Assembly (NCBI GenBank): GCA_017474455.1
Contig: JAFVHP010000035.1
Span: 1-63,034 of the forward strand
Length of the DNA: 63,034 bases
DNA from: Lachnospiraceae bacterium
GTDB lineage: Bacteria > Bacillota > Clostridia > Lachnospirales > Lachnospiraceae
Direction: 5' to 3'
Shown here piece after piece: positions 8,537 through 17,443 of this stretch (position 1 is the first letter of the stretch; each line of letters starts with the position of its first letter). The translations under genes were made by a program, and so were the position numbers. The notes below the pieces were generated by a model that was not told the DNA's origin, made no database searches, and saw only the letters and a program-made list of their open reading frames with translations.

Positions 8537-9511
8537 TTATCTGGACAGCGCCACGCTGATATCATACTGGTACTGCGGTATGTCTTTCTGCATGGAAAGC
8601 GCTTCCTCGATATCGAAATCAGTATAGGTACCGTTCTTATATGCGATCACGCGGTTGCTCCTGCCCTCGGAAAGAAGGTCTGCCGCATAAGCGCCCATAA
8701 TGGATGCGTGATAGCGGTCCGTGGCCGTAGGTGAACCGCCGCGCTGCATATAGCCGAGGATGGTGGCCCTGGTCTCGATCCCGGTGGCGGCTTCGATGCG
8801 CCTGGCCATGGAGGTCGAATGGCCGATTCCTTCGGCATTGATGATGATATGGTGGCGTTTGCCGTGTTTGCGGCTGCTGATGATATTGTCGACCAGCTTC
8901 TGCTCATCGTAGTCGTACTTTTCCGGCAGCAGGATATCTTCCGCCCCGTTGGCGATGCCGCACCAGAGCGCGATGTATCCGGCATTCCTGCCCATGACTT
9001 CAATGATGCTGCAGCGCTCGTGGCTGGACGAGGTGTCGCGGACCTTATCGATCGCCTGCATGGCGGTATTGACCGCCGTATCAAAACCGATCGTGTAGTC
9101 GGTGCAGGCGATATCCAGATCTATGGTCCCGGGCAGCGCGATCGTGGCAACACCGTGGTGGTAAAGCGCGAGGGCTCCCCTGTAGGATCCGTCCCCGCCT
9201 ATGACGACGATTCCGTCGATCCCGTGCTTTTTGCAGATCGCGGCGCCTTTTGCCTGTCCTTCTTCGGTAATGAACTCGGAACATCTGGCTGTACCGAGCA
9301 CCGTACCGCCCCTCTGTATGATATCGGAGACCGAATGCTTCTCCATATCTATGATCTCTTCGTTCAAAAGGCCCAGGTACCCGCGTTCGATACCTTTGAC
9401 CTTCAGTCCCGCGTTTATGGCCTTTCTGGTGACGGCACGGATAGCCGCGTTCATTCCGGGCGCGTCGCCGCCGCTCGTCAGGATCCCGATCGTTTTTATC
9501 TGTTTAGGCAT
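8537..9511 (-). CDS. pfkA: ATP-dependent 6-phosphofructokinase
   Basis: Phosphorylates fructose-6-phosphate in glycolysis. GILTSGGDAPGMNAAIR at the N-terminus, VVIGGDGSYRGA (Gly rather than Asp after GGDG, the ATP-using type) and EVMGRNAGYIAL are clear. The catalytic loop reads PGTIDLDI where the usual text is PGTIDNDI: both Asp are kept, but the Asn between them is Leu. The start is put at MPKQIKT (9511), with AAGGAG 9 bases upstream; a Met six codons earlier has a weaker context. 324 residues, normal length. Located between dnaE and the SpoU methyltransferase. Confidence 0.95.
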   Translation of the reverse strand: MPKQIKTIGILTSGGDAPGMNAAIRAVTRKAINAGLKVKGIERGYLGLLNEEIIDMEKHSVSDIIQRGGTVLGTARCSEFITEEGQAKGAAICKKHGIDGIVVIGGDGSYRGALALYHHGVATIALPGTIDLDIACTDYTIGFDTAVNTAMQAIDKVRDTSSSHERCSIIEVMGRNAGYIALWCGIANGAEDILLPEKYDYDEQKLVDNIISSRKHGKRHHIIINAEGIGHSTSMARRIEAATGIETRATILGYMQRGGSPTATDRYHASIMGAYAADLLSEGRSNRVIAYKNGTYTDFDIEEALSMQKDIPQYQYDISVALSR

Positions 9512-9578
9512 GGCAGTTTTCTCCTTCACGACACATTTTAAAACACAGATGCTGCTGCGTACAAGTGCCTGCGCTTAT

Positions 9579-12500
9579 TCAGACGAGCTGCACGTTTCCA
9601 TCTCCGAGCAGTTCTTTCAGCAGTAAAATGACTTCTTCATCCGCTTTGATCCCGGCCCCCGGAGGCAGTTCTTTCTTGCTGCGGGGATTTTCTATATACA
9701 GGACCACCTGGTCCCTGCCGCCATGCGCGTTTATGATGCTGTTTACCTGTTCCGATTTTTCCCTGAACGCATTCAGATCAGTGAACCGGAGCCAGAGTTT
9801 CCTCGTTCTTTCGGAAAACAGCTGCACCTGGCTGCAGATGAGTTTCGCGTCCTTGTCTTCTTCCGCCTGCACGCGGCCGCTGATGAATACCTTCTCGCCT
9901 TCGTTCAGTTTGTCGGAGCAGACCTCATAGCTTTTGGGAAAGACGATGACTTCTACCGTCCCTGTCAGGTCTTCCAGATTCACGAAGGCCATGACCTGGT
10001 TATTCCTGGTATATTTCACGGTCTTTGCCGTAATCATGCCGCCGGCTGTCACGCTCATGCCGTCTTTCAGTTTCATGGCGCCGGTCTCTTCGTCCAGCGC
10101 GAAATCCGCCGCGTTCACATTCGCGGCCGAACGCAGAAGCGCCGCATATTCCTCCAGCGGATGTCCGCTGACATACAGGCCCAGGACGTCTTTTTCAAAT
10201 TCCAGCATCAGTTCTCTGGGATATTCGCCGACGTCCGGATACTGTACTGTCTGATATGGATGGGAAGAGCCGTCGTCACCTGTCATCAGGTCGAAGATAC
10301 TCATCTGGCCCGACAGTCTGTTCTTATGGGACTGGGTGAGCTCGTCCGTCAGCTGCAGATAGACGCTCATCATCTGTTTCCTTGTGACTCCGAAGCTGTC
10401 GAACGCCCCTGCCTTGATCAGGTTTTCGACCACTCGCTTGTTGATCTCCCTGCTGCCGGCGACCGTCCTGTCTATAAAATCGGCGAGATCCCTGAACTTA
10501 CCGTTCTTCTCCCTTTCCGAAACGATCGCGTCGATTACCGATCTCCCGATGCCCTTGATAGCTGTCAGGGCGTACACGATCTGGTCGTCGCGCACGGAAA
10601 AGCCAGTCTCGCCGGCATTGATATCCGGCGGCAGGATATTGATATGCATGTCGCGGCAGGTCAGTATGTAGGCGGCGACCTTTCCCGGGAAATCAATCAC
10701 GCTGGTGAGCAGTGCCGCCATGAACTGTGTCGGATAATAGTATTTCAGCCATGCTGTCTGGTAGGAAACGACTGCGTAGCATGCCGCATGGGACTTGTTG
10801 AAAGCATAGTTTGCAAAATCCATCATGGCGTCGAAGATGGATTCGGCCACGTCTTCACGGATCCCGCGGGCAAGACAGCCGGGCACTCCTTCGTCCGGAT
10901 TTCCGTAAACAAAGTTATGCCTTTCCTTCTCCATCACGGACTGTTTTTTCTTGGACATGGCACGGCGGACAAGGTCGCTCCTGCCGAGCGTGTAGCCGCC
11001 CAGGTCCCGAACGATCTGCATGACCTGTTCCTGATAGACGATACAGCCGTAGGTAGGCGCCAGGATCGGTTCCAGTTCCGGGCACTGATAGGTTATGCCG
11101 CTCCGGTTGTTCTTTCCTGCGATGTACCGCGGTATGAAATCCATAGGCCCCGGCCTGTACAGGGATATGCCTGCCGTAAGGTCCTCAAGGCTTTCCGGCT
11201 TGAGCTCTTTCATGAAACTCTGCATGCCCGCGCTTTCAAGCTGGAACACGCCGTCCGTATGCCCTGTTGCCATGGAAGCGTACACTTTCGGATCGTCAAA
11301 ATCGATGGTATCGATATCGATCGGAGGCAGCCCTTTCCCGGCCCTCTCCTTATCCGCCATGCTGACAGCGTCCTGAATGACCGTCAGGTTGCGCAGGCCG
11401 AGGAAGTCCATCTTCAGGAGGCCCAGTTCCTCGATTGCGGTCATCGTGAACTGTGTTGTGACGGAACCGTCCTGGGCAAGGGACAGGGGTACCAGGTCTT
11501 CCGCCGGTTCGGAACAGATGACGACACCGGCCGCATGCACGGAAGTATGCCGCGGCAGTCCTTCAAGGCGCCGGCTCATGTCGATCAGGTGCCTGACCTT
11601 TTCGTCTTCTTCACAGGCGTTCCTTAAGTCGGGGTTCTGCTTCAGCGCTTTCTCCAGCGTGATGCCCAGTTCGTTGGGCACCATCTTGGCGATCTGGTCC
11701 ACGAAACCGTACGGCAGGTCCATGACCCGGCCGACGTCCCTGATCACGCCCCTGGCCGCCATCGTTCCGAAAGTTATGATCTGGACTACCTTGTCCCTGC
11801 CGTATTTGGCCGTTACGTAATCGATGACCTCCTGCCGGCGTTCATAACCGAAATCGACGTCGATATCCGGCATGGAGACACGTTCCGGGTTCAGGAATCT
11901 TTCAAACAGGAGCTGGAAGCGGATCGGATCGATATTGGTGATATGCAGACAGTATGAAACAACGGAGCCGGCCGCGGAGCCCCTGCCGGGTCCGACCATG
12001 ATACTGTTTTTCCTTGCGTAATTGATATAATCCCAGACTATGAGGAAGTAATCCACATAGCCCATGTTCCGGATCGTGTCCAGTTCGTATTCCAGGCGTT
12101 TTTCAATGGTGCCGTCGTCGTCGGGATAACGTTCTTTCATCCCTTCCCTGCAGAGATGGTTCAGGTAGGTCCAGGAATCATAGCCGTCCGGGACATCGAA
12201 ACGGGGCAGCCTTGTATGCCCGAATTCGATTGTCACGTTGCAGCGCTGTGCGATCTTTGCCGTATTGTCTATCGCCTCCGGTGCGTAAAGGAAGAGACTG
12301 CGCATCTCCTCTTCGCTCTTGACGTAGAACTGTCCGCCATCGTAGCGCATCCTGTCCTCGTCCGAAAGCTTCTTTGCGGTCTGGATGCACAGCAGGATGT
12401 CGTGGGGGTCCACATCGGAAGCGTCGGTATAGTGCACGTCATTGGTCGCGACCAGCGGAATGCCCAGCCTGTCGGAAATACCGAGCAGCGCGGCGTTCAC

Positions 12501-13055
12501 TTTCTGCTGGTCGGCATAACCGTGATCCTGGAGTTCCAGGAAAAAGTTGTCCTTTCCGAAGCAGTCCCTGTAGCGCAGCGCGGCTTCTTCCGCACCGGCT
12601 ATGTCTTCCCTGACGATACAGCGCGCGATCTCGCCTGCAAGGCAGGCGCTGGTGGCGATCAGACCCTCATGGTATTCCCGCAGAAGTTCCATATCCACAC
12701 GGGGCCTGTAATAGAAACCCTCGGTAAAGGACCGGCTGACGAGCTTGGTCAGGTTGGCATAGCCCTTATTGTTTTCCGCCAAAAGGATCAGGTGGTAATA
12801 GCGGTCTTCCGACAGGTTCCTGTCCCTGTCAAAACGGGATCCGGGCGCGACGTACACCTCGCAGCCGATGACCGGTTTGATTCCTTCTGCCAGGGCGGCT
12901 TTGTAAAAATCCAGTACCCCGTACATGACGCCGTGATCGGTTATGGCGCAGCTGTCCATACCGAGTTCCTTGACCCGGCGGATATATTCCGTCACTTTAT
13001 TGGCGCTGTCGAGCAGGGACCACTCCGTATGGGAGTGCAGATGTACAAAACTCAT
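9579..13055 (-). CDS. dnaE: DNA polymerase III alpha subunit
   Basis: Replicative or lagging-strand DNA polymerase of the C family, 1158 residues as usual for DnaE1/DnaE3-type enzymes without a proofreading domain. An N-terminal PHP domain starts FVHLHSHTEWSLLDSAN. The palm catalytic triad includes PDIDVDFGYERR at about residue 400. A helix-hairpin-helix tract and an OB fold (GMITAKTVKYTRNNQVMAF) occupy the last 200 residues. Its ATG overlaps the stop of ispD as ATGA, so it is translationally coupled within the operon. Confidence 0.97.
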   Translation of the reverse strand: MSFVHLHSHTEWSLLDSANKVTEYIRRVKELGMDSCAITDHGVMYGVLDFYKAALAEGIKPVIGCEVYVAPGSRFDRDRNLSEDRYYHLILLAENNKGYANLTKLVSRSFTEGFYYRPRVDMELLREYHEGLIATSACLAGEIARCIVREDIAGAEEAALRYRDCFGKDNFFLELQDHGYADQQKVNAALLGISDRLGIPLVATNDVHYTDASDVDPHDILLCIQTAKKLSDEDRMRYDGGQFYVKSEEEMRSLFLYAPEAIDNTAKIAQRCNVTIEFGHTRLPRFDVPDGYDSWTYLNHLCREGMKERYPDDDGTIEKRLEYELDTIRNMGYVDYFLIVWDYINYARKNSIMVGPGRGSAAGSVVSYCLHITNIDPIRFQLLFERFLNPERVSMPDIDVDFGYERRQEVIDYVTAKYGRDKVVQIITFGTMAARGVIRDVGRVMDLPYGFVDQIAKMVPNELGITLEKALKQNPDLRNACEEDEKVRHLIDMSRRLEGLPRHTSVHAAGVVICSEPAEDLVPLSLAQDGSVTTQFTMTAIEELGLLKMDFLGLRNLTVIQDAVSMADKERAGKGLPPIDIDTIDFDDPKVYASMATGHTDGVFQLESAGMQSFMKELKPESLEDLTAGISLYRPGPMDFIPRYIAGKNNRSGITYQCPELEPILAPTYGCIVYQEQVMQIVRDLGGYTLGRSDLVRRAMSKKKQSVMEKERHNFVYGNPDEGVPGCLARGIREDVAESIFDAMMDFANYAFNKSHAACYAVVSYQTAWLKYYYPTQFMAALLTSVIDFPGKVAAYILTCRDMHINILPPDINAGETGFSVRDDQIVYALTAIKGIGRSVIDAIVSEREKNGKFRDLADFIDRTVAGSREINKRVVENLIKAGAFDSFGVTRKQMMSVYLQLTDELTQSHKNRLSGQMSIFDLMTGDDGSSHPYQTVQYPDVGEYPRELMLEFEKDVLGLYVSGHPLEEYAALLRSAANVNAADFALDEETGAMKLKDGMSVTAGGMITAKTVKYTRNNQVMAFVNLEDLTGTVEVIVFPKSYEVCSDKLNEGEKVFISGRVQAEEDKDAKLICSQVQLFSERTRKLWLRFTDLNAFREKSEQVNSIINAHGGRDQVVLYIENPRSKKELPPGAGIKADEEVILLLKELLGDGNVQLV

Positions 13056-13852
13056 GATTCACCGGATCCTTCGCGTTCTTTCAGTATCTGTTCCGCCAGC
13101 AGCATATCTTCCGGCGTTGTTATCTTTATGTTCTCGTAGGAGCCTTCCGTCAGTTTGACCGGCTTCCCGGTATGGGTCATATAAACAAAGGCGTCGTCCG
13201 TGACCGTGACGGTATTGCCTTCCCGGTCCGTATATCTCCCGTTTGCATCCGCCTCCGGTATCACGGCGCTGTACGCCTCCAGTATCGTATCCAGCATAAA
13301 GACCTGCGGGGTCTGCATGCTCCACAGAGTCTGCCTGTCGGGAGTGGCGATGCCGAATCCGTCGTCATCGGCGATCCGGATCGTATCCTTTACAGGCACT
13401 GCCGCTATGGCTGAGCCGTATTTTTCCACATCCGCAGTCAGCCTGTCCGCCATGGCCGCATCCGCGAAGGGCCTTGCGCCGTCATGGATCATCACGATAT
13501 GGTCTTTAGCCTGGCCTTCTGTGTTTTCAGAAATCACCTTCAGCCCGTTCAGGACCGAATCACAGCGCCTTCTGCCGCCGGCAGCGACATGCACCGGCCG
13601 GCCGGGTCCGGCCCATATCCCGGCTTCCTTTATGCCCTTTGCTGCCTGCGCGGCCAGTTCCAGGCATTCGTCCTCCTCCCCTTTTGGGGCGGTGATCAGG
13701 ATATCCGTCACACAGGGCATGCGCATAAAAGCCCTGAGGGTATGGACCAGCAGCGGTTCACCCCTGATAAGCCTGTACTGTTTTTTTACTCCTTCTCCCA
13801 TGCGGCTGCCGCTGCCTGCCGCAAGGATCAGCGCCGTAACTTTCCGGTCCAT
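13052..13852 (-). CDS. ispD: 2-C-methyl-D-erythritol 4-phosphate cytidylyltransferase
   Basis: Third step of the MEP isoprenoid pathway: CTP plus MEP gives CDP-ME. The nucleotide-binding loop reads LILAAGSGSRMGEGVKKQY at residues 8-26, IHDGARPF and VKDTI supply the substrate site, and the C-terminus has the expected ENIKITTPEDMLLAE. 266 residues, somewhat longer than the usual 230 because of an insertion around 60-95 and one near 210. It overlaps dnaE by 4 bases and follows tsaD by 13 bases. Confidence 0.95.
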   Translation of the reverse strand: MDRKVTALILAAGSGSRMGEGVKKQYRLIRGEPLLVHTLRAFMRMPCVTDILITAPKGEEDECLELAAQAAKGIKEAGIWAGPGRPVHVAAGGRRRCDSVLNGLKVISENTEGQAKDHIVMIHDGARPFADAAMADRLTADVEKYGSAIAAVPVKDTIRIADDDGFGIATPDRQTLWSMQTPQVFMLDTILEAYSAVIPEADANGRYTDREGNTVTVTDDAFVYMTHTGKPVKLTEGSYENIKITTPEDMLLAEQILKEREGSGES

Positions 13853-13865
13853 CGCAGATATCCTG

Positions 13866-14888
13866 TCAAATATGCTTTAACCGCAGGCCGGGCACCGCAT
13901 TCAGTGTCAGGTCCGCAAACTCTCCCCTTCTGTACGCGAAATAACCCGCGCCGGCGATCATGGCCGCATTGTCCGTGCACAAAACCGGCGGCGGACAATA
14001 GAAACGTATACCCATTTCATCTGCCGCTTCCTGCATGCTCTGCCTCAGGGCGCTGTTGGACGCAACGCCTCCTGCCAGCGCGATGGCCGGAGCATTCAGG
14101 CTCTTTGCCGCAGTCACTGTGTGTGCCGTGAGTACATCGACCACCGATTTCTGGAAAGACGCGGCCACGTCAGGGACGCTGACGGGCTCATTTTTCATTT
14201 CCATCTGGTTCAGATAATTCAGGACAGCGGATTTGAGCCCGCTGAAGCTGAAATCGTACTCCGAATCCCTGACCTTCCCCCTGGGGAAATCGATGGCGTC
14301 GGGATCGCCTTCCTTTGCCGCCTTATCTATCTTCGGCCCGCCGGGGTAACCCAGGCCGACAGCCCTGGCCACCTTGTCGAAAGCTTCCCCCGCGGCGTCG
14401 TCCTGCGTCATGCCGAGGATCCTGTATTCCCCGTAGTCCAGCGTTTCCAGAAGGTGGGTATGCCCGCCGGACACCACCAGGCATAAAAAAGGCGGTTCGA
14501 GATCTTCGTGCGCGATATAATTGGCGCAGATATGCCCTTCGATATGATTGACGCCGATCAGCGGCACTTTGCTGACATAATGGAGCGCTTTGGCCATGGA
14601 AACGCCGACCAGGAGCGGTCCGACCAGACCCGGTCCGTATGTGACGGCGATGGCGTCAAGGTCTTTCAGACCGACACCTGCTTCTTCCAGCGCCTTGTCC
14701 ACGACCTGCACGATCCTCTCCGTATGCTTCCTGGACGCTATCTCGGGCACCACGCCGCCGTATAGTGTATGTATATCGATCTGGGAAGAGATCACGTTCG
14801 AAAGCACCTGCCTGCCGTTTTTTACCACAGCCGCAGCCGTTTCGTCACAGCTGGATTCTATTCCCAGTATCAGGACGTCACTGCTCAT
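13866..14888 (-). CDS. tsaD: tRNA threonylcarbamoyladenosine synthase subunit TsaD
   Basis: Transfers the threonylcarbamoyl group to A37 of ANN-decoding tRNAs together with TsaB and Tsa[17 protein letters not shown] opens the ASKHA fold, and the metal-binding [10 protein letters not shown] motif lies at about 110-120. 340 residues, normal. It overlaps rnz by 4 bases. TsaE, TsaB and TsaD all lie in this run; the TsaC/YwlC partner that makes the intermediate is not in the window. Confidence 0.97.
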   Translation of the reverse strand: MSSDVLILGIESSCDETAAAVVKNGRQVLSNVISSQIDIHTLYGGVVPEIASRKHTERIVQVVDKALEEAGVGLKDLDAIAVTYGPGLVGPLLVGVSMAKALHYVSKVPLIGVNHIEGHICANYIAHEDLEPPFLCLVVSGGHTHLLETLDYGEYRILGMTQDDAAGEAFDKVARAVGLGYPGGPKIDKAAKEGDPDAIDFPRGKVRDSEYDFSFSGLKSAVLNYLNQMEMKNEPVSVPDVAASFQKSVVDVLTAHTVTAAKSLNAPAIALAGGVASNSALRQSMQEAADEMGIRFYCPPPVLCTDNAAMIAGAGYFAYRRGEFADLTLNAVPGLRLKHI

Positions 14889-15814
14889 TCCTCATCCTCA
14901 TCGTCAAATCTCATTACGATGCTCTTCCCGTCCTTGCCGGCCTTTGCCTCCGGAAAGATCTTTTTCACCCTGTCCATATACTGGTCGGGATGGGTCATGG
15001 AAGGGCTGTAATGTGTCAGCCACATTTCTTTTACGCCGGCATTGGCAGCCAGCTTCGCCGCTTCATCAAAGGTCATGTGGCGGTGTTCCCGGGCCTTGTC
15101 TTCGCTGTCCGGCTCGCCGTACATGCCTTCGCAGATAAACAGATCGCTCCCTGCCGCGTTTTCAACTATGGAAGGGCAGGGCCTGGTATCTGTCACATAG
15201 GTGATCTTCAGACCTTTCCTGCTGTCCCCCATGACCAGGTCCGGTGTATAGGTCTTTCCTTCATATTCCACGGTCTCTCCGTGCTGGAGCCTGCCCCACA
15301 TCGGTTTCGGCAGACCCAGCCCGGCTGCCGCCTCCGGATCAAAGCGCCCCTTCCTGGAAAGCGAAAGGCTGTATCCGTATGTCGTCACACTGTGGCTGAC
15401 CCTGAAAGCAGTGACCGTCATCTCTTCCTCACCGGGATAGGGGAAGGTCTCCACCGCCTCATTCAATTCATGGCAGACCAGCTCGAAGGGCAGGTCCGGC
15501 GTGATCACACGGAGCGAGCCGACCACCCTGGCCAGGCCTTTGGGCCCGTAAAGATGCACCGGCTCTGTCCTGTCCGCATTAGCCATGGACAGCAGCATGC
15601 CCGGCAGGCCCGAGATATGGTCCGCATGGTAATGGGTAAAAAGGATCACGTCGACAGGCTTGGGGGACCATCCCTTTTTCCGCAGGGCGATCTGGGTGCC
15701 TTCGCCGCAGTCTATCAGCGTATTCCTTCCGTTGTATCTGACAAAGAGAGCCGTCAGCCATCTGTAATGAAGAGGCATCATGCCTCCTGTTCCCAAAAGG
15801 CAGATATCGATCAT
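14885..15814 (-). CDS. rnz: Ribonuclease Z
   Basis: Metallo-beta-lactamase-fold endonuclease that trims the 3' trailer of tRNA precursors. The zinc motif [13 protein letters not shown] is at about residues 60-72, and further ligands are in YVTDTRP and the final HxxxT/THYSP region. The start is taken at [11 protein letters not shown] (15814): GGAGGAG lies just upstream and the ATGA overlaps the stop of the preceding gene; a Met four codons earlier has no such site. About 309 residues. Its position between tsaB and tsaD groups three tRNA-maturation functions. Confidence 0.92.
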   Translation of the reverse strand: MIDICLLGTGGMMPLHYRWLTALFVRYNGRNTLIDCGEGTQIALRKKGWSPKPVDVILFTHYHADHISGLPGMLLSMANADRTEPVHLYGPKGLARVVGSLRVITPDLPFELVCHELNEAVETFPYPGEEEMTVTAFRVSHSVTTYGYSLSLSRKGRFDPEAAAGLGLPKPMWGRLQHGETVEYEGKTYTPDLVMGDSRKGLKITYVTDTRPCPSIVENAAGSDLFICEGMYGEPDSEDKAREHRHMTFDEAAKLAANAGVKEMWLTHYSPSMTHPDQYMDRVKKIFPEAKAGKDGKSIVMRFDDEDEE

Positions 15815-16980
15815 ACTCTCCTCCACATGATCAGGGCGTCTTCCACGGGCTTTTTGTAAAAGTCTTTCCGGACTCCTTCGCTTTTGAATCCGAGTCCTTC
15901 ATAGAGGCTTACCGCCGGCCTGTTGGAAGCCCTGACTTCCAACGTATATTCAAAGATCCCTTCCCGCATGGCGTCATCCAGGAGTTTTTCCAGCATCCTG
16001 CGCCCGATCTTCCTGCTCCTGTAGTCCGGCAGGACCGCCACGTTGGAGATCTCTCCCGTATCAGACAGTATCCTGACGCCGCAGATGCCGGCGATCGTTC
16101 CATCCTCAGTCTCGGCCACATAATATCTGGCATAGGGCAGAAGCAGCGTCATATCGAACATTTCTTTCGTCCAAGGTTCGGAAAATGAAGCCTGCTCCAC
16201 TTTAAGGGCAGCCTCCACGTCGCTCTTCTCCATCCTGCGGACCCTGATCTTTAAAAGACCGGCATTCCTTTCCCGTTCCGCCTGGGAAAGCCGCAGGTAT
16301 TCGGGCCTGAATCTGTCCGCGGCAACGAAGGCTTCTTCCCCGCGCTCTTTATACATTTCCATGGCAAGATATGCCGTCGCGGCGGCTCTTTGCCTTGCAA
16401 GGTGCGGCGGGGCAAACCTGAACTTAGTATTGCTTTTTCTCTCCAGTATCATCTGCCTGAAGACCGGAACGCCGTCTCCCGTAAATATGACCGTCTCAGG
16501 AGCCATCTCTTCCAGGATATCCAGCAGGTCCGGGGCTTCGGCCGCCCTGGTCCTGATCAGCGGGACGGGCCTGCCGTTCCGGTACCGGTAGATCCCCGTA
16601 TAGACCTGCCCGCGCCTGGCGTCCATAATCGGACAGACAAGGCAGCTGTCCGCAGCGCTTCCGTCCATATACAGTCCCGCCGCCAGGCATTCCAGCGTAG
16701 GGACCGGTATGATCGGCACCTGCAGCGCGTAGGCAAGCCCTTTGACCGTCGCCGCTCCGATCCGCAGACCCGTAAAGGATCCGGGTCCAGACGTGACCGC
16801 CACCGCGTCAATACTGCCGATCTCCATATTCAACGACCGGAACAGGTCGTCCACCATAGGCATCAGGGTCTGCGAATGGGTAAGCCCGTTCTGGAGGCTG
16901 ATCTCCCCGATCAGGGCATCATCTTCCCAGAGCGCGCATCCCGCCACTTTTCCCGATGCTTCCAAAGCCAGTATCTTCAT
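15811..16980 (-). CDS. tsaB-rimI: TsaB fused to RimI acetyltransferase
   Basis: Two enzymes in one 389-residue chain. Residues 1 to about 230 are TsaB (MKILALEASG, then TSGPGSFTGLRIGAATVKG), the platform subunit for t6A synthesis. From about 240 onward is a GNAT acetyltransferase of the RimI type (ASFSEPWTKEMF, ISNVAVLPDYRSRKIGRRML, LEVRASNRPAVSLYEGLGF) that acetylates the N-terminus of ribosomal protein S18 in other bacteria. In many Firmicutes the two are adjacent separate genes; here no stop or start separates them. The ATG overlaps the tsaE stop by 4 bases. Confidence 0.93.
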   Translation of the reverse strand: MKILALEASGKVAGCALWEDDALIGEISLQNGLTHSQTLMPMVDDLFRSLNMEIGSIDAVAVTSGPGSFTGLRIGAATVKGLAYALQVPIIPVPTLECLAAGLYMDGSAADSCLVCPIMDARRGQVYTGIYRYRNGRPVPLIRTRAAEAPDLLDILEEMAPETVIFTGDGVPVFRQMILERKSNTKFRFAPPHLARQRAAATAYLAMEMYKERGEEAFVAADRFRPEYLRLSQAERERNAGLLKIRVRRMEKSDVEAALKVEQASFSEPWTKEMFDMTLLLPYARYYVAETEDGTIAGICGVRILSDTGEISNVAVLPDYRSRKIGRRMLEKLLDDAMREGIFEYTLEVRASNRPAVSLYEGLGFKSEGVRKDFYKKPVEDALIMWRRV

Positions 16981-17432
16981 GAAAACGTTTTGTCTCCTGT
17001 TATCGTGATCTTTCTCTCATCCGGACCGGCGTCCCGGATCTTTTCGATCGTAATGCTGACTGTGTCCGGAGGAAGAAGCCCTTTGATACGTTCCGGCCAT
17101 TCGATCAGGCAGACGCCTCCGCCGTAAAGGCAGTCGTCCAGGCCTACTTCTTCCATCTCGTCCTCATCTTCTATCCTGTACACATCCATGTGGTGAAGGG
17201 TAAGGCGCCCTCCCTCATAGGTCTGCAGGATCGTAAATGTGGGCGAAGTCACAGGTTCGCTGATCCCCAGCCCTCTGGCGAATCCTTTGGTAAATACCGT
17301 CTTGCCGGTACCAAGGTCGCCGTTCAGGGCGTAACATGCGCCCGGCACTGCTCCCTCGGCCAGTTCCATGCCCAGCGCAAAAGTCTCTTCCGCCGAATGT
17401 GTTATCCTCACTGTCGTATTGCCAGATTCCAT
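16977..17432 (-). CDS. tsaE: tRNA threonylcarbamoyladenosine synthase ATPase TsaE
   Basis: P-loop ATPase that drives turnover of the TsaB-TsaD complex. Walker A reads ALNGDLGTGKTVFTKGFARG, followed by VTSPTFTILQTYEG and HHMDVYRIED. The start is set at MESGNTT (17432) because AGAGGAAC lies directly upstream; the open frame extends a further 33 codons, but those overlap the preceding gene and look like shadow sequence. About 151 residues, as expected for the family. Confidence 0.95.
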   Translation of the reverse strand: MESGNTTVRITHSAEETFALGMELAEGAVPGACYALNGDLGTGKTVFTKGFARGLGISEPVTSPTFTILQTYEGGRLTLHHMDVYRIEDEDEMEEVGLDDCLYGGGVCLIEWPERIKGLLPPDTVSITIEKIRDAGPDERKITITGDKTFS

Positions 17433-17443
17433 AGTTCCTCTTT

